From the NCBI RefSeq assembly GCF_021223605.1, contig NZ_CP075175.1, forward strand, positions 2,486,501-2,550,500: a DNA stretch of 64,000 nucleotides, given 5' to 3'. The notes under the pieces were generated by a model. The model ran no database searches. It was not told the DNA's origin and saw only the letters and a list, made by a program, of their open reading frames with translations. The position numbers and the translations under genes are program-made. How positions within the stretch are numbered: position 1 is the stretch's first letter; each line of letters begins with the position of its first letter. Shown in pieces: positions 34,950-42,284 of the stretch. The stretch is from Paenibacillus sp. 481. Its GTDB lineage: Bacteria > Bacillota > Bacilli > Paenibacillales > Paenibacillaceae.

Positions 34950-35660
34950 ATGAAAAATAGGTCATCAGCAGCAAAATGGTTGCTCGCACTTCTCACTGTT
35001 ATCGTTACCTCAGTAAGTGTACAAAGCAGCGTGTACGCAACAGCGTCTTCAGCAGCCACAGAGGCGGATTTAGAACTTCGCTACGATTGCTCATCGACGG
35101 CGACGAAACAAATGTGGACAATTAAAAATCCAACAGCTAAAAATTATGTGCGCAATGGCGCTTACTGGGTTGCACGTAACCACGTAGACGCCAGCCAAGC
35201 GCGAGTTGTAAAAGATAGTGTTATTCCTTCTATTCCTGCGGGCAGTGAAACGACGGTCGAGTTCGATATCACGAAATGGGGGACATATTCAGGCAAAAAT
35301 GTGCCCACTCGCATGGACATCGCCAATCGAGACTACAAGTCCTTGCAATACGTGACAACACAATGCGAGCGTGAGGAAGGCATCATCATTACATTTGAGA
35401 AGCGAGTGGGCACAAAATCGTTCTTCACCGTAACGAACTATACCAATAAGGTGTACAAGGGCCAGTGGTATGCTTTCGGCAACAACAATAAGTACGCTAA
35501 CGACGGCTGGATTATGGTACCCGGTCATGGCAAGTCCGTAACGATGACCGTAAACTATTGGAATGTAGGACGTGAACCACTTACGAAAGTGATTTTGTCT
35601 GATGGCGGATCTGGCTGGCTAGGGGCTAACAAGGCGCCAGTTGCACAGTGGAGGCCGTAA
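34950..35660 (+). CDS. Secreted protein of unknown function
   Basis: 236 residues with a Sec signal peptide (KWLLALLTVIVTSVSVQSSVYA) and no anchor. The mature part looks like a beta-sandwich duplicated in two halves: LELRYDCSSTATKQMWTIKN and IIITFEKRVGTKSFFTVTNY begin similar ~90-residue segments, each ending in a W/Y-rich strand (ITKWGTYSG; VNYWNVGREP). I do not recognise the family; a binding module is likely. AGGGGG 7 bases before the ATG. Confidence 0.72.
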   Translation: MKNRSSAAKWLLALLTVIVTSVSVQSSVYATASSAATEADLELRYDCSSTATKQMWTIKNPTAKNYVRNGAYWVARNHVDASQARVVKDSVIPSIPAGSETTVEFDITKWGTYSGKNVPTRMDIANRDYKSLQYVTTQCEREEGIIITFEKRVGTKSFFTVTNYTNKVYKGQWYAFGNNNKYANDGWIMVPGHGKSVTMTVNYWNVGREPLTKVILSDGGSGWLGANKAPVAQWRP

Positions 35661-35835
35661 ATCGTTTAAAATTTTCGAAACGGGCAATAATATGGACCTG
35701 CTCAACTGTACGGTTGGGCAAAAAAATACCGTGCTCTGATGTGAACACGGCAGCTCGCATATTCGGAGAGAATCATTGTCTGAGGATTTTTGCTGCGGTG
35801 TACGTGCAGGGTGAATTCGATTCTGAGCTAGTCGC

Positions 35836-36747
35836 TTAGTTAAGAGGGAGAGTGTGACGGGTAATGCTGTTGCGTCCATCAACACTAACAGGCACATCGC
35901 CAGCAAGCGTAACGCGGCGCACGACCCGGTGCTTATCGCCGTAGTCGTTCACAGCAACGTGTTGGGTAGCACGATTATCCCAAATGACCACATCGCCCAC
36001 AGCCCAGCGCCAGCGCACTGTATTTTCTAACCGAGTAATATGATCTTGAAAAATGGCTAATAAATGTGCAGAATCGGGCTGCGAGTAGCCTAGAATTCGT
36101 TTGACAAAACCACCGAGTACCAAGGTCCGCTCTCCCGTTTCCGGGTGAACGCGTACAACAGGATGTTCGGTTTCATAGACAGTTGACGTAAACACCTTGC
36201 GATAGCGCTGTTCTTCATCAGCAGACACGTTCTGTCTTCTGGCAGCGTAGTCGTAAGCATTTGAATGCAATGCCCATAACTGATCGGCAAGCTCGCGTAA
36301 CTCTTGCGGCAAATACTCGTAAGCGGTAGCTGTGTTAGCCCATACGGTATCGCCACCTGCGTCGGGGATGACAACGCCTCGCAGTATGGAGGCTTGAGGG
36401 TAAGCATCAATAAAGGTGACATCCGTATGCCATACGTCTGCCCGTCCACCATGGTGGGAGTCCAGCTCGAGCACGTAATTCGTGCCTTGCTTGGTCGGTA
36501 CTGTAGGATGCGCAAATGGCTGTCCTAGCAATTGAGCAAAAGCTTCCTGAGCGGCATCATCGAACTGCTGCTGCCCGCGAAAAAATAATACTTTGTGCGT
36601 GAGCAGCGCTTGCCGAATGAAATGAACCGTTGCTGCATCTAAGTTAGGGGATAAATGAATCCCTTTTACCTCGGCTCCGATACGAGCTGTGACGGGATGC
36701 ACTTCGAATGCAGTATCCACCGTGTCTTTTACTTTTTCGACCGTCAT
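35836..36747 (-). CDS. TauD/TfdA family Fe(II)/2-oxoglutarate-dependent dioxygenase
   Basis: 303 residues. The metal triad is visible as WHTDVTF (HxD) and the distal His in ATQHVAVNDYG, with the 2-oxoglutarate-binding Arg in HRVVRRVTLAG. The family removes sulfite from taurine or other sulfonates, or oxidises related acids, to supply sulfur. GGAGGG 7 bases before the ATG. The gene carries a ~100-base leader with a strong hairpin, suggesting conditional expression; no sulfonate ABC transporter lies beside it. Confidence 0.87.
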   Translation of the reverse strand: MTVEKVKDTVDTAFEVHPVTARIGAEVKGIHLSPNLDAATVHFIRQALLTHKVLFFRGQQQFDDAAQEAFAQLLGQPFAHPTVPTKQGTNYVLELDSHHGGRADVWHTDVTFIDAYPQASILRGVVIPDAGGDTVWANTATAYEYLPQELRELADQLWALHSNAYDYAARRQNVSADEEQRYRKVFTSTVYETEHPVVRVHPETGERTLVLGGFVKRILGYSQPDSAHLLAIFQDHITRLENTVRWRWAVGDVVIWDNRATQHVAVNDYGDKHRVVRRVTLAGDVPVSVDGRNSITRHTLPLN

Positions 36748-36804
36748 ATTCAGGCCCTCCTCACTCGTATTTAAGGGTGCAATATGGTGTGAGAGAACAA
36801 TAAA

Positions 36805-36870
36805 GGCCGGGGCAATCGCTAAAGATATAGCGTTGCATCCCGGCCTCCAGTTGTCTGGTCAGCGCGTAAA
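36805..36870 (-). promoter_or_regulatory. Structured leader of the TauD-type gene with terminator-like hairpin
   Basis: Arms 36805-36821 and 36828-36845 pair over 16 bp (GGCCGGG/CCCGGCC, GCAA/TTGC, CGCTA/TAGCG) with only 1- and 2-base bulges; on the minus strand TTTATTGTT follows. A short CCAG-ACAA-CTGG hairpin lies just before it (36847-36858). It ends about 57 bases before the start codon, so it may act as an attenuator. No T-box or SAM-riboswitch core is present. Confidence 0.5.
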
Positions 36871-36885
36871 ACCAATTTAATTGTA

Positions 36886-36905
36886 CTAATTTCATCGGAT
36901 TAGTG
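36886..36905. promoter_or_regulatory. Inverted repeat upstream of the TauD leader
   Basis: ACTAAT and ATTAGT half sites separated by 8 bases, upstream of the leader. It loosely resembles CymR-type sulfur regulator sites; low certainty. Confidence 0.3.
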
Positions 36906-37013
36906 TAATATTAAAGCGTAGTAATTGATTTGTCAAGTATAGGAAAAACATCATGCATCTTGCTCATAGGTAATATGATCATTTAAAGGTTGTAAAAGGG
37001 CATAGTAAAAAAA

Positions 37014-37042
37014 TTGCATTCTGTCTTCAGGTGTGCTAAGAT
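37014..37042 (+). promoter_or_regulatory. SigA promoter of the cold-shock gene
   Basis: TTGCAT, 17-base spacer, TAAGAT preceded by TG. This leaves a ~145-base 5' untranslated region, typical for csp mRNAs. Confidence 0.65.
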
Positions 37043-37194
37043 GAACTTAAGTTTAGTCCCTACATTGATAACCTAATTCACATATCGAAAAAGGTATCAT
37101 AGTGTGAGATGAATCTTTTTCAATGTGTGAATTTTTTATTTTTCTCGGAGAATAAAAAGAAACATATTATTTTATTTATTTGGAGGTATTACCC

Positions 37195-37395
37195 ATGCAA
37201 ACAGGTACAGTTAAATGGTTTAACGCAGAGAAAGGTTTCGGCTTCATCGAAGTTGAAGGCGGCAACGATGTATTCGTTCACTTCTCCGCAATCCAAGGCG
37301 ACGGTTTCAAAACTTTGGACGAAGGCCAACGCGTTGAGTTCAACGTTGTTCAAGGCAACCGTGGTCCACAAGCTGAGAACGTTACAAAATTGTAG
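37195..37395 (+). CDS. csp: Cold-shock protein (CspB family)
   Basis: 66 residues, the normal length. The OB-fold carries RNP1 KGFGFIEV and RNP2 VFVHFSAI, opens [18 protein letters not shown] and ends in NVTKL. It binds single-stranded RNA/DNA as a chaperone. GGAGG 8 bases before ATG 37195 decides the start. The long leader and strong promoter fit high, temperature-dependent expression. Confidence 0.95.
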   Translation: MQTGTVKWFNAEKGFGFIEVEGGNDVFVHFSAIQGDGFKTLDEGQRVEFNVVQGNRGPQAENVTKL

Positions 37396-37403
37396 TATCC
37401 TTA

Positions 37404-37437
37404 AACAACCCCTAACTTAGGTTAGGGGTTGTTTTTT
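37404..37437. terminator. Terminator of csp, overlapping the ohrR stop
   Basis: AACAACCCCTAAC pairs perfectly with GTTAGGGGTTGTT, followed by TTTT. The convergent ohrR-like gene ends inside it (37422). Confidence 0.85.
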
Positions 37438-37877
37438 ATATATCCGTCATTAATACTGCCCATCATTTGCTTCACTTGAGCCTGTAAAGCTTCTAATTGC
37501 TCTACGGTCATTCCGCTAGACTGAAACAGCGTCTTTGGAATACATAACGCTTGTTCTCGCAGATCAAGCCCCTTCTGTGCAATACGTACCATAACAACAC
37601 GCTCATCTTTACTTGAGCGCTGCCTTTGTAACAATCCCGCAGCTTCCATTCGCTTCAACATCGGTGTTAACGTACCCGAATCCAGATCAAGAATTTCGCT
37701 AAGTTGTTTTACAGAGCTTTCTTGTTGTTCCCACAACGCTAATAGCACCAAATATTGCGGATATGTAAGGCCCAATTCATCTAAAAAAGGCCTGTACATT
37801 CTCGATATCGCTCTTGAACAGGCATACAGCGTAAAGCAAAGCTGATTATCAAGCTTTAAATAATCATGTTCATTCAC
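37422..37877 (-). CDS. ohrR: OhrR-type MarR family peroxide-sensing repressor
   Basis: 151 residues. The N-terminal sensing motif is LDNQLCFTLYACSRAISRMY, with the redox Cys of OhrR in NQLCF, followed by GLTYPQYLVLLALWE, LDLDSGTLTPMLKRME and DERVVMVRI. B. subtilis OhrR derepresses on organic hydroperoxide. GTG 37877 has AGGAGG about 10 bases upstream and gives the family length. No ohr gene is adjacent; the divergent neighbour is a GNAT enzyme. Confidence 0.85.
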   Translation of the reverse strand: MNEHDYLKLDNQLCFTLYACSRAISRMYRPFLDELGLTYPQYLVLLALWEQQESSVKQLSEILDLDSGTLTPMLKRMEAAGLLQRQRSSKDERVVMVRIAQKGLDLREQALCIPKTLFQSSGMTVEQLEALQAQVKQMMGSINDGYIKNNP

Positions 37878-37906
37878 CGTAGACAGCCCTCCTTTACATG
37901 GTACAG

Positions 37907-37933
37907 CAAATAAATTGTTCACAAATAAATTGT
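37907..37933. promoter_or_regulatory. Two tandem OhrR-like operator repeats
   Basis: CAAATAAATTGT occurs twice (37907-37918 and 37922-37933) with a 15-base period, in the gap between ohrR and the divergent GNAT. Each contains ACAA/TTGT half sites like the OhrR operator. Confidence 0.6.
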
Positions 37934-38003
37934 GATGAAAATATACAATATCTCTACGCAGGAGTCAATCGCAGTCCATCAAACACTCGTGAGGAGGGTT
38001 AGC

Positions 38004-38834
38004 ATGTTTGTACCATGTTCAGTTCATGATCAACTGTTAAATAGTCAGACTTTTATGGAAAATGAAGTGCAATTTAATTTGCTACATATCATTTGTGAGT
38101 CGCAACCGTCTTTATTCATCAAGTCAGTAGATGAACAAGTATTTATAGCACAAGCGACTGGAAGAAAGGCATGGCTATGGGTAACAAGCGGAATTTCCAT
38201 TAGGGACAAGCAGAATATTGTAACGCAATTATGCACGTATTTAACAGAGAGCCGCACACCGATATTGCCAGCCTTGTGTGGTGATCCTGACACTGTTAAC
38301 CTGTTTGCCGAACAATATGCGGCTGCTCATCATTTGAAGGCGGAGACAAATATGGTGATGCAGGCTTATTATTGCCCTCAAGTCACCTATCCTAGCAATA
38401 TAACCGGCGTAATGGAAAAAGCGACGCCAGCGCATATCGATATGGTGGCGACATGTTTAGTTGATTTTTACGAATCAGCCTTTGGCATTTCGGAACAAAA
38501 AGAAGCATTGCTCGGCTCTGCGGAGCAAATGATCCGTCAGGATGATCTATACGTATGGGTGGTTGACGGACAACCCGTATCGATGGCTAATATTTCGCAC
38601 CGCTCACCGCGACATGCGCGTATTAACGCAGTCTCCACGCCTGTTGCACAGCGTAAGAAAGGCTACGCGAGTGGACTGATTGCTTCATTATGTACGCTCA
38701 TTTTGCAGCAAAATCTTACCCCAATGCTGTATGCAGATATGAGCAATCCCGACTCGAATAACGTCTATAAGAAAGTTGGTTTTGTGGAGAGTGGCCTCAT
38801 TCATGACATTACGTTTGCGGTTCAAGGAGAATAA
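38004..38834 (+). CDS. GNAT family N-acetyltransferase
   Basis: 276 residues. The C-terminal half carries the GNAT core: DDLYVWVVDGQPVSMANIS, RINAVSTPVAQRKKGYASGL (acetyl-CoA loop) and LYADMSNPDSNNVYKKVGF. The N-terminal half is a second, degenerate GNAT-like domain. GGAGGG 5 bases before ATG 38004 decides the start. Divergent from ohrR with its operators in between, so it may be peroxide-induced; substrate unknown. Confidence 0.85.
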   Translation: MFVPCSVHDQLLNSQTFMENEVQFNLLHIICESQPSLFIKSVDEQVFIAQATGRKAWLWVTSGISIRDKQNIVTQLCTYLTESRTPILPALCGDPDTVNLFAEQYAAAHHLKAETNMVMQAYYCPQVTYPSNITGVMEKATPAHIDMVATCLVDFYESAFGISEQKEALLGSAEQMIRQDDLYVWVVDGQPVSMANISHRSPRHARINAVSTPVAQRKKGYASGLIASLCTLILQQNLTPMLYADMSNPDSNNVYKKVGFVESGLIHDITFAVQGE

Positions 38835-38924
38835 TACACCCGATTCGAACTATTGATGCGTGCAGTCCATTTCCTCAAAGCGGGATGATGTAGAAAAGGT
38901 TGGTTGCTACTAGTAGACATCAGA

Positions 38925-38977
38925 AAAAGAGGGTGTCTTAACAGTCATTCAAAATGACGGCGGGACATCCCTCTTTT
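38925..38977. repeat. Hairpin-family element, copy 1
   Basis: AAAAGAGGG/CCCTCTTTT outer stem, GTC/GAC, and an inner GTCATT-CAA-AATGAC hairpin. Two further copies lie at 42220-42267 and 44122-44168. It sits between convergent genes and can serve as a bidirectional terminator. Confidence 0.7.
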
Positions 38978-39043
38978 CATGTTGGAGAAGCAAAAGCTTC
39001 GTTCATGCCTGTAGCCTCGCGTCTCAGCTAGACAGTTCCCTGC

Positions 39044-39562
39044 TTAACTGCTCTTCTGAATCGACTCCAGATGCTCACCGAGTTTGTCCCACGTCTCTGT
39101 GATGCCTTGCATCATGCCCATATCCAGCACTTGCTGCAATCCTTCCGGATTTGCATATTCCCCGCGGTTAATCAGCTTTGTCCCGTTCTCTGTTTCGACG
39201 AAAGTCAGTGTTACGAGCGTTGAAGGCATAGTGTCCGCTACGTTACCCTCCGCATCGGAGAAATAATCCCTATACACAATCTTCTCTGGAGCGACGATTT
39301 CTTGATATACAGCCTTGCCCCATGATTCCATGCCGTAGAAATCACCCTGGTTCTTATCTTCGCACTTCATGCAATAATGCCAAACCCCGCCTACGCGGAA
39401 ATCAACATGGCATACCGGGATCGTCCAGCCTCTAGGTCCCCACCAATGTTGGAGATGCTCCGCCTGCGTGAACGCCTGGAACACTAACTCGCGCGGAGCG
39501 TTGAATTCACGCTCCAGAAAAAGCACATTACCCTCTACCTTAGAAACGATTTGATTTGTCAT
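39044..39562 (-). CDS. SRPBCC/AHSA1-like protein
   Basis: 172 residues. Typical AHSA1 layout: LEREFNAPRELVFQAFTQAE, HLQHWWGPRGWTIP, FRVGGVWHYCMKCEDKNQGD and the closing EGLQQVLDMGMMQGITETWD. Members bind hydrophobic ligands; function usually unknown. GAGGAGG 8 bases before the ATG. It follows the ArsR gene in the same direction by 79 bases, the reverse order of the other AHSA1/ArsR module at 26.5 kb. Confidence 0.87.
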   Translation of the reverse strand: MTNQIVSKVEGNVLFLEREFNAPRELVFQAFTQAEHLQHWWGPRGWTIPVCHVDFRVGGVWHYCMKCEDKNQGDFYGMESWGKAVYQEIVAPEKIVYRDYFSDAEGNVADTMPSTLVTLTFVETENGTKLINRGEYANPEGLQQVLDMGMMQGITETWDKLGEHLESIQKSS

Positions 39563-39641
39563 TTTAACTTCCTCCTCATTATTATTGGTTTGTTCAAATC
39601 ATTCTGCCACAACGTTCATAATCTCATCCATCATTATGCGC

Positions 39642-39986
39642 TTAGTCTTGCTGCTCTTTCCGAGTTTCCTTGCCTTGCAGCTTCTCCAAATAGTCCTCAA
39701 GACGGTCGAACCGTTCCTCCCAGATTACGCGGTAGTTCTCCAGCCAATCGTCCAGCTCCCGAAAAGGTTCCGGTCGCAGCCTGTAGATTCGGCGATTCGC
39801 GTCCGCTTGGGCTTCAACGATGCCAGCTTCACTTAGAACACGCAAATGCTTGGATGCTTGAGGCTGGCGCAGTTGCAGCCGTTCGGCGATTTCCCCTACG
39901 GTGAGCGGACGCTCGCGCAACAGTTCAACAATCTGCATACGATTAGGCTCTGCCAAGGCACTCATAACGCTAGCATTCATAGTCAT
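39642..39986 (-). CDS. ArsR family transcriptional regulator
   Basis: 115 residues. Winged helix: ALAEPNRMQIVELLRERPLT, RQPQASKHLRVLSEAGIVEA and NRRIYRLRPEPFRELDDWL, the AHSA1-coupled subgroup. ATG 39980 has GGAAG 6 bases upstream and may be the true start. A perfect 9-4-9 palindrome 82 bases upstream is the likely operator. Confidence 0.85.
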   Translation of the reverse strand: MTMNASVMSALAEPNRMQIVELLRERPLTVGEIAERLQLRQPQASKHLRVLSEAGIVEAQADANRRIYRLRPEPFRELDDWLENYRVIWEERFDRLEDYLEKLQGKETRKEQQD

Positions 39987-40067
39987 CTTCCGTTCACTTG
40001 CTGTAATGGTACTCGTACTTCATTTAATGTTTGTATTTTCTTGTTGAATTAAATATACCATAAAGGG

Positions 40068-40089
40068 AATATTCCTGTAAAGGAATATT
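40068..40089. promoter_or_regulatory. Palindromic operator of the second arsR/AHSA1 module
   Basis: AATATTCCT-GTAA-AGGAATATT is a perfect 9-4-9 inverted repeat upstream of the minus-strand arsR gene. Confidence 0.65.
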
Positions 40090-40174
40090 TTAAATGAATT
40101 TCGCCGCTAGAATTCGGGGCAGTCGGCAGAGCATTATAAGATAAAACTCCTCATAGTTGATTTTTGTCACAAAA

Positions 40175-40330
40175 ATGACACAATTCATTGAGAACGACTT
40201 GGTTAAAGGCACGAAAGCATTTAAAGAAGGCAACATTAAGTACTTGGATACGAACTACTGGTACTTGTCTGGCGGCGGATTTATTTCCGTACAGGAAATG
40301 GTGAAACAAATTGCTTCAGTTGTAAAATAA
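40175..40330 (+). pseudogene. C-terminal remnant of a siderophore-binding lipoprotein (YclQ/FatB type)
   Basis: 51 codons from ATG 40175 to TAA. The sequence contains ENDLVKGTKAFKEGNIKYLD and NYWYLSGGGFISVQEMVKQI, the C-terminal end of Fe-siderophore ABC substrate-binding proteins (WYLSGGG is characteristic). No ribosome binding site or upstream part of the gene is present, so this is a fossil. A strong terminator follows. Confidence 0.75.
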
Positions 40331-40366
40331 GCATTTAAATAGGTGGCTTGAGAGTGCCACTAAATA

Positions 40367-40441
40367 AAACGACCTGTCCTCGATTACTAAGGATGTCTAG
40401 GGTACTTCCCTAGCTTAGCCTGTAGTTGGGACAGGTCGTTT
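40367..40441. terminator. Strong terminator after the siderophore-protein remnant
   Basis: AAACGACCTGTCC pairs perfectly with GGACAGGTCGTTT (13 bp), with an inner TAGGG/CCCTA stem. It probably ended the ancestral transport gene. Confidence 0.8.
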
Positions 40442-40496
40442 CTTATTCGGTAAAGGTGAAGGTCAAGATCAAGGCCAAGAGCATGGCAGCGGCGGG

Positions 40497-40628
40497 TTAC
40501 TTATTCGTGCTATGCTGCTTGCCAGGCAAATTATTGCCGGGGCTACCCTTGCCGTAGTGCTGTTTATTCTTCTGCGCTTTTTGCTGCGTGTCGTGTACTT
40601 TTTCCACAAACTCATGGGTGTCTGACAT
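40497..40628 (-). CDS. DUF4023 family microprotein
   Basis: 43 residues, too short for routine ORF calling. It opens SDTHEFVEKVHDTQQKAQKN and ends with GNNLPGKQH, matching the DUF4023 family of ~40-residue Firmicute proteins of unknown function. AAGGAGG 8 bases before the ATG confirms translation signals. No partner gene. Confidence 0.75.
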   Translation of the reverse strand: MSDTHEFVEKVHDTQQKAQKNKQHYGKGSPGNNLPGKQHSTNK

Positions 40629-40835
40629 CGGTGCATCCTCCTTGTGTACGGTGCTTCTTGGTGCGCTTCATTCGCTTATTTTGTCTTTTTGTACAATTGT
40701 CTATTCGACTGCGTCCATCCTTACTATCCCCATCCAAATTCCGATTCATGTGCAGCTGGAAGACACGAGACGAATACAACTCGGATACAACACCGACACG
40801 ACACGGATACGACGCAGATAGGGCATGCTTAGGTA

Positions 40836-42092
40836 CTATTGTTTCAATGTCTCTGTAACAGCGCGGAATGCCGTTATGATTTCATAAGCGTTTCTCGAAA
40901 AATTCGGGTCGGTGCTCGCCTTCACGATAACGACTTTTTCCTGCTGATTAATGTAAATGTATTGCCCCCATATGCCTAATGCAAAAAACTCACTTCCGTT
41001 ATTGTCCTTCGGAATCCACCATTGATACTGGTAGCCAAATGGCTTGCCTTGAACTCCAGGTTGCATATCAGGACGGTCGACGGGTGGCGTTACCGATTCT
41101 TTAATCCATTTTTCAGAAATCAATTGCTTGCCGTTCCATTGACCGTTGTTCATATAAATTAAGCCGAACTTTGCATAGTCGCGCAGTGTGGCATTAAATC
41201 CGCCCATTACCATGCTCGTATTGTGCAAGTCGGTCATAAAGTAAGCACTTGCTTCCATACCAGCTGGTTTCCAAATCTTATCTTCCAAGTATTTAGCTGG
41301 GGTTTGACCTGTAACTTTTTGAATAAGCATACCGAGCACTTGGGTGTTAATGCTCTTGTAGTTGAATATGCCTGGGGTAGATTCACGTTGTAGGGTGAGG
41401 ATATAGTCCTCATACGATTTTTTCTCGGTCATTAAGTGCGTGTTTAATTTGTTAATGTCTGAGTTGGGATCGGTGTATCGCTCATTAAACTTAATGCCGG
41501 TGGACATTTGCAGCACTTGCTTAATCGTAACGCCGTCATAGCCAGTCTGCTTGAGCTGTGGCAAATAATCAGTGACGAGATCATCGACGCTTTTAATTTT
41601 GCCTTCATCAATGGCGATGCCGATTAAAGCGGAAGTAACGGACTTAGATACCGACATCGACAGATGACGCGAACAATCGAAGCTACCGTTAAAATATTGT
41701 TCATTGACGATTTTTCCGTCTTTAATGACTATAAACCCACTCGTTTCCGTTCGTGTCAGCAGATCTGACAATGGAGTGGTTTTACCTCTGTAGGTATAGG
41801 TGAGCTGGCTAATATCTTGTGCTTGTTTTAAAAAGGGGACTTTCTTCGGGCCAACGTCAACGAGCTCATGCGGTGAGGTCGTATTCATGTTGCGGAATAA
41901 TTCAGAGCGCTTTTCTTTGCTGTACATGAGTGCAACTTTGCTAAAATCATAGTCAGGACTAATATACTGGCTGCAATATAGCGGAATTTCGTAAGGGACA
42001 GTAGCAGTGGTCGCAGACTGCGCAAGCGCAAGGCTACCTCCGGAGCCGAGCAGCGTTAAACTAATTGCAACGCTAAGCAATATTTTTTTCAT
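40836..42092 (-). CDS. Secreted serine hydrolase of the beta-lactamase class C fold
   Basis: 418 residues with a Sec signal peptide ending near SLALAQS. The nucleophile motif is SVSKS (SxxK) and the Tyr motif YKSIN (YxN-like); FGLIYMNNGQWNGKQLI and FALGIWGQYIYIN follow as in 6-aminohexanoate-oligomer hydrolases and EstB-type esterases. It may be an esterase, amidase or peptidase; antibiotic hydrolysis is not implied. GAGGAG 8 bases before the ATG. Confidence 0.85.
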   Translation of the reverse strand: MKKILLSVAISLTLLGSGGSLALAQSATTATVPYEIPLYCSQYISPDYDFSKVALMYSKEKRSELFRNMNTTSPHELVDVGPKKVPFLKQAQDISQLTYTYRGKTTPLSDLLTRTETSGFIVIKDGKIVNEQYFNGSFDCSRHLSMSVSKSVTSALIGIAIDEGKIKSVDDLVTDYLPQLKQTGYDGVTIKQVLQMSTGIKFNERYTDPNSDINKLNTHLMTEKKSYEDYILTLQRESTPGIFNYKSINTQVLGMLIQKVTGQTPAKYLEDKIWKPAGMEASAYFMTDLHNTSMVMGGFNATLRDYAKFGLIYMNNGQWNGKQLISEKWIKESVTPPVDRPDMQPGVQGKPFGYQYQWWIPKDNNGSEFFALGIWGQYIYINQQEKVVIVKASTDPNFSRNAYEIITAFRAVTETLKQ

Positions 42093-42219
42093 GGATTGTT
42101 CTCCTCTCTTTGTTGAAACGCAGAATAGCCTTTCTGTGTAAGCAGATTATTTATATCACATGTTGTTCAAATGGATCGAAAACGTAAAAAAAGGGAATAT
42201 GTTATGTCGATATATAAAT

Positions 42220-42267
42220 AAAAAGGGACGCCTCGCTGTCATTTTCAATGACTTTCGAGACATCCCC
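42220..42267. repeat. Hairpin-family element, copy 2
   Basis: Inner GTCATT-TTC-AATGAC hairpin (42238-42252) inside a GGGA/TCCC outer arm with ACGCCTCG and CGAGACAT flanks. Located just downstream of the minus-strand glycosyltransferase gene. Confidence 0.6.
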
Positions 42268-42284
42268 ACATGGTTGTTCCCCCA

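Noticed and set aside
36748-36905. T-box or SAM riboswitch before the TauD-type gene
   Set aside because: Neither the T-box antiterminator sequence nor the SAM-I core is present, so only an unclassified leader is claimed.
40588-40858. Three overlapping plus-strand frames
   Set aside because: They are antisense to the DUF4023 gene start or non-coding; mutually overlapping frames with no ribosome binding site.
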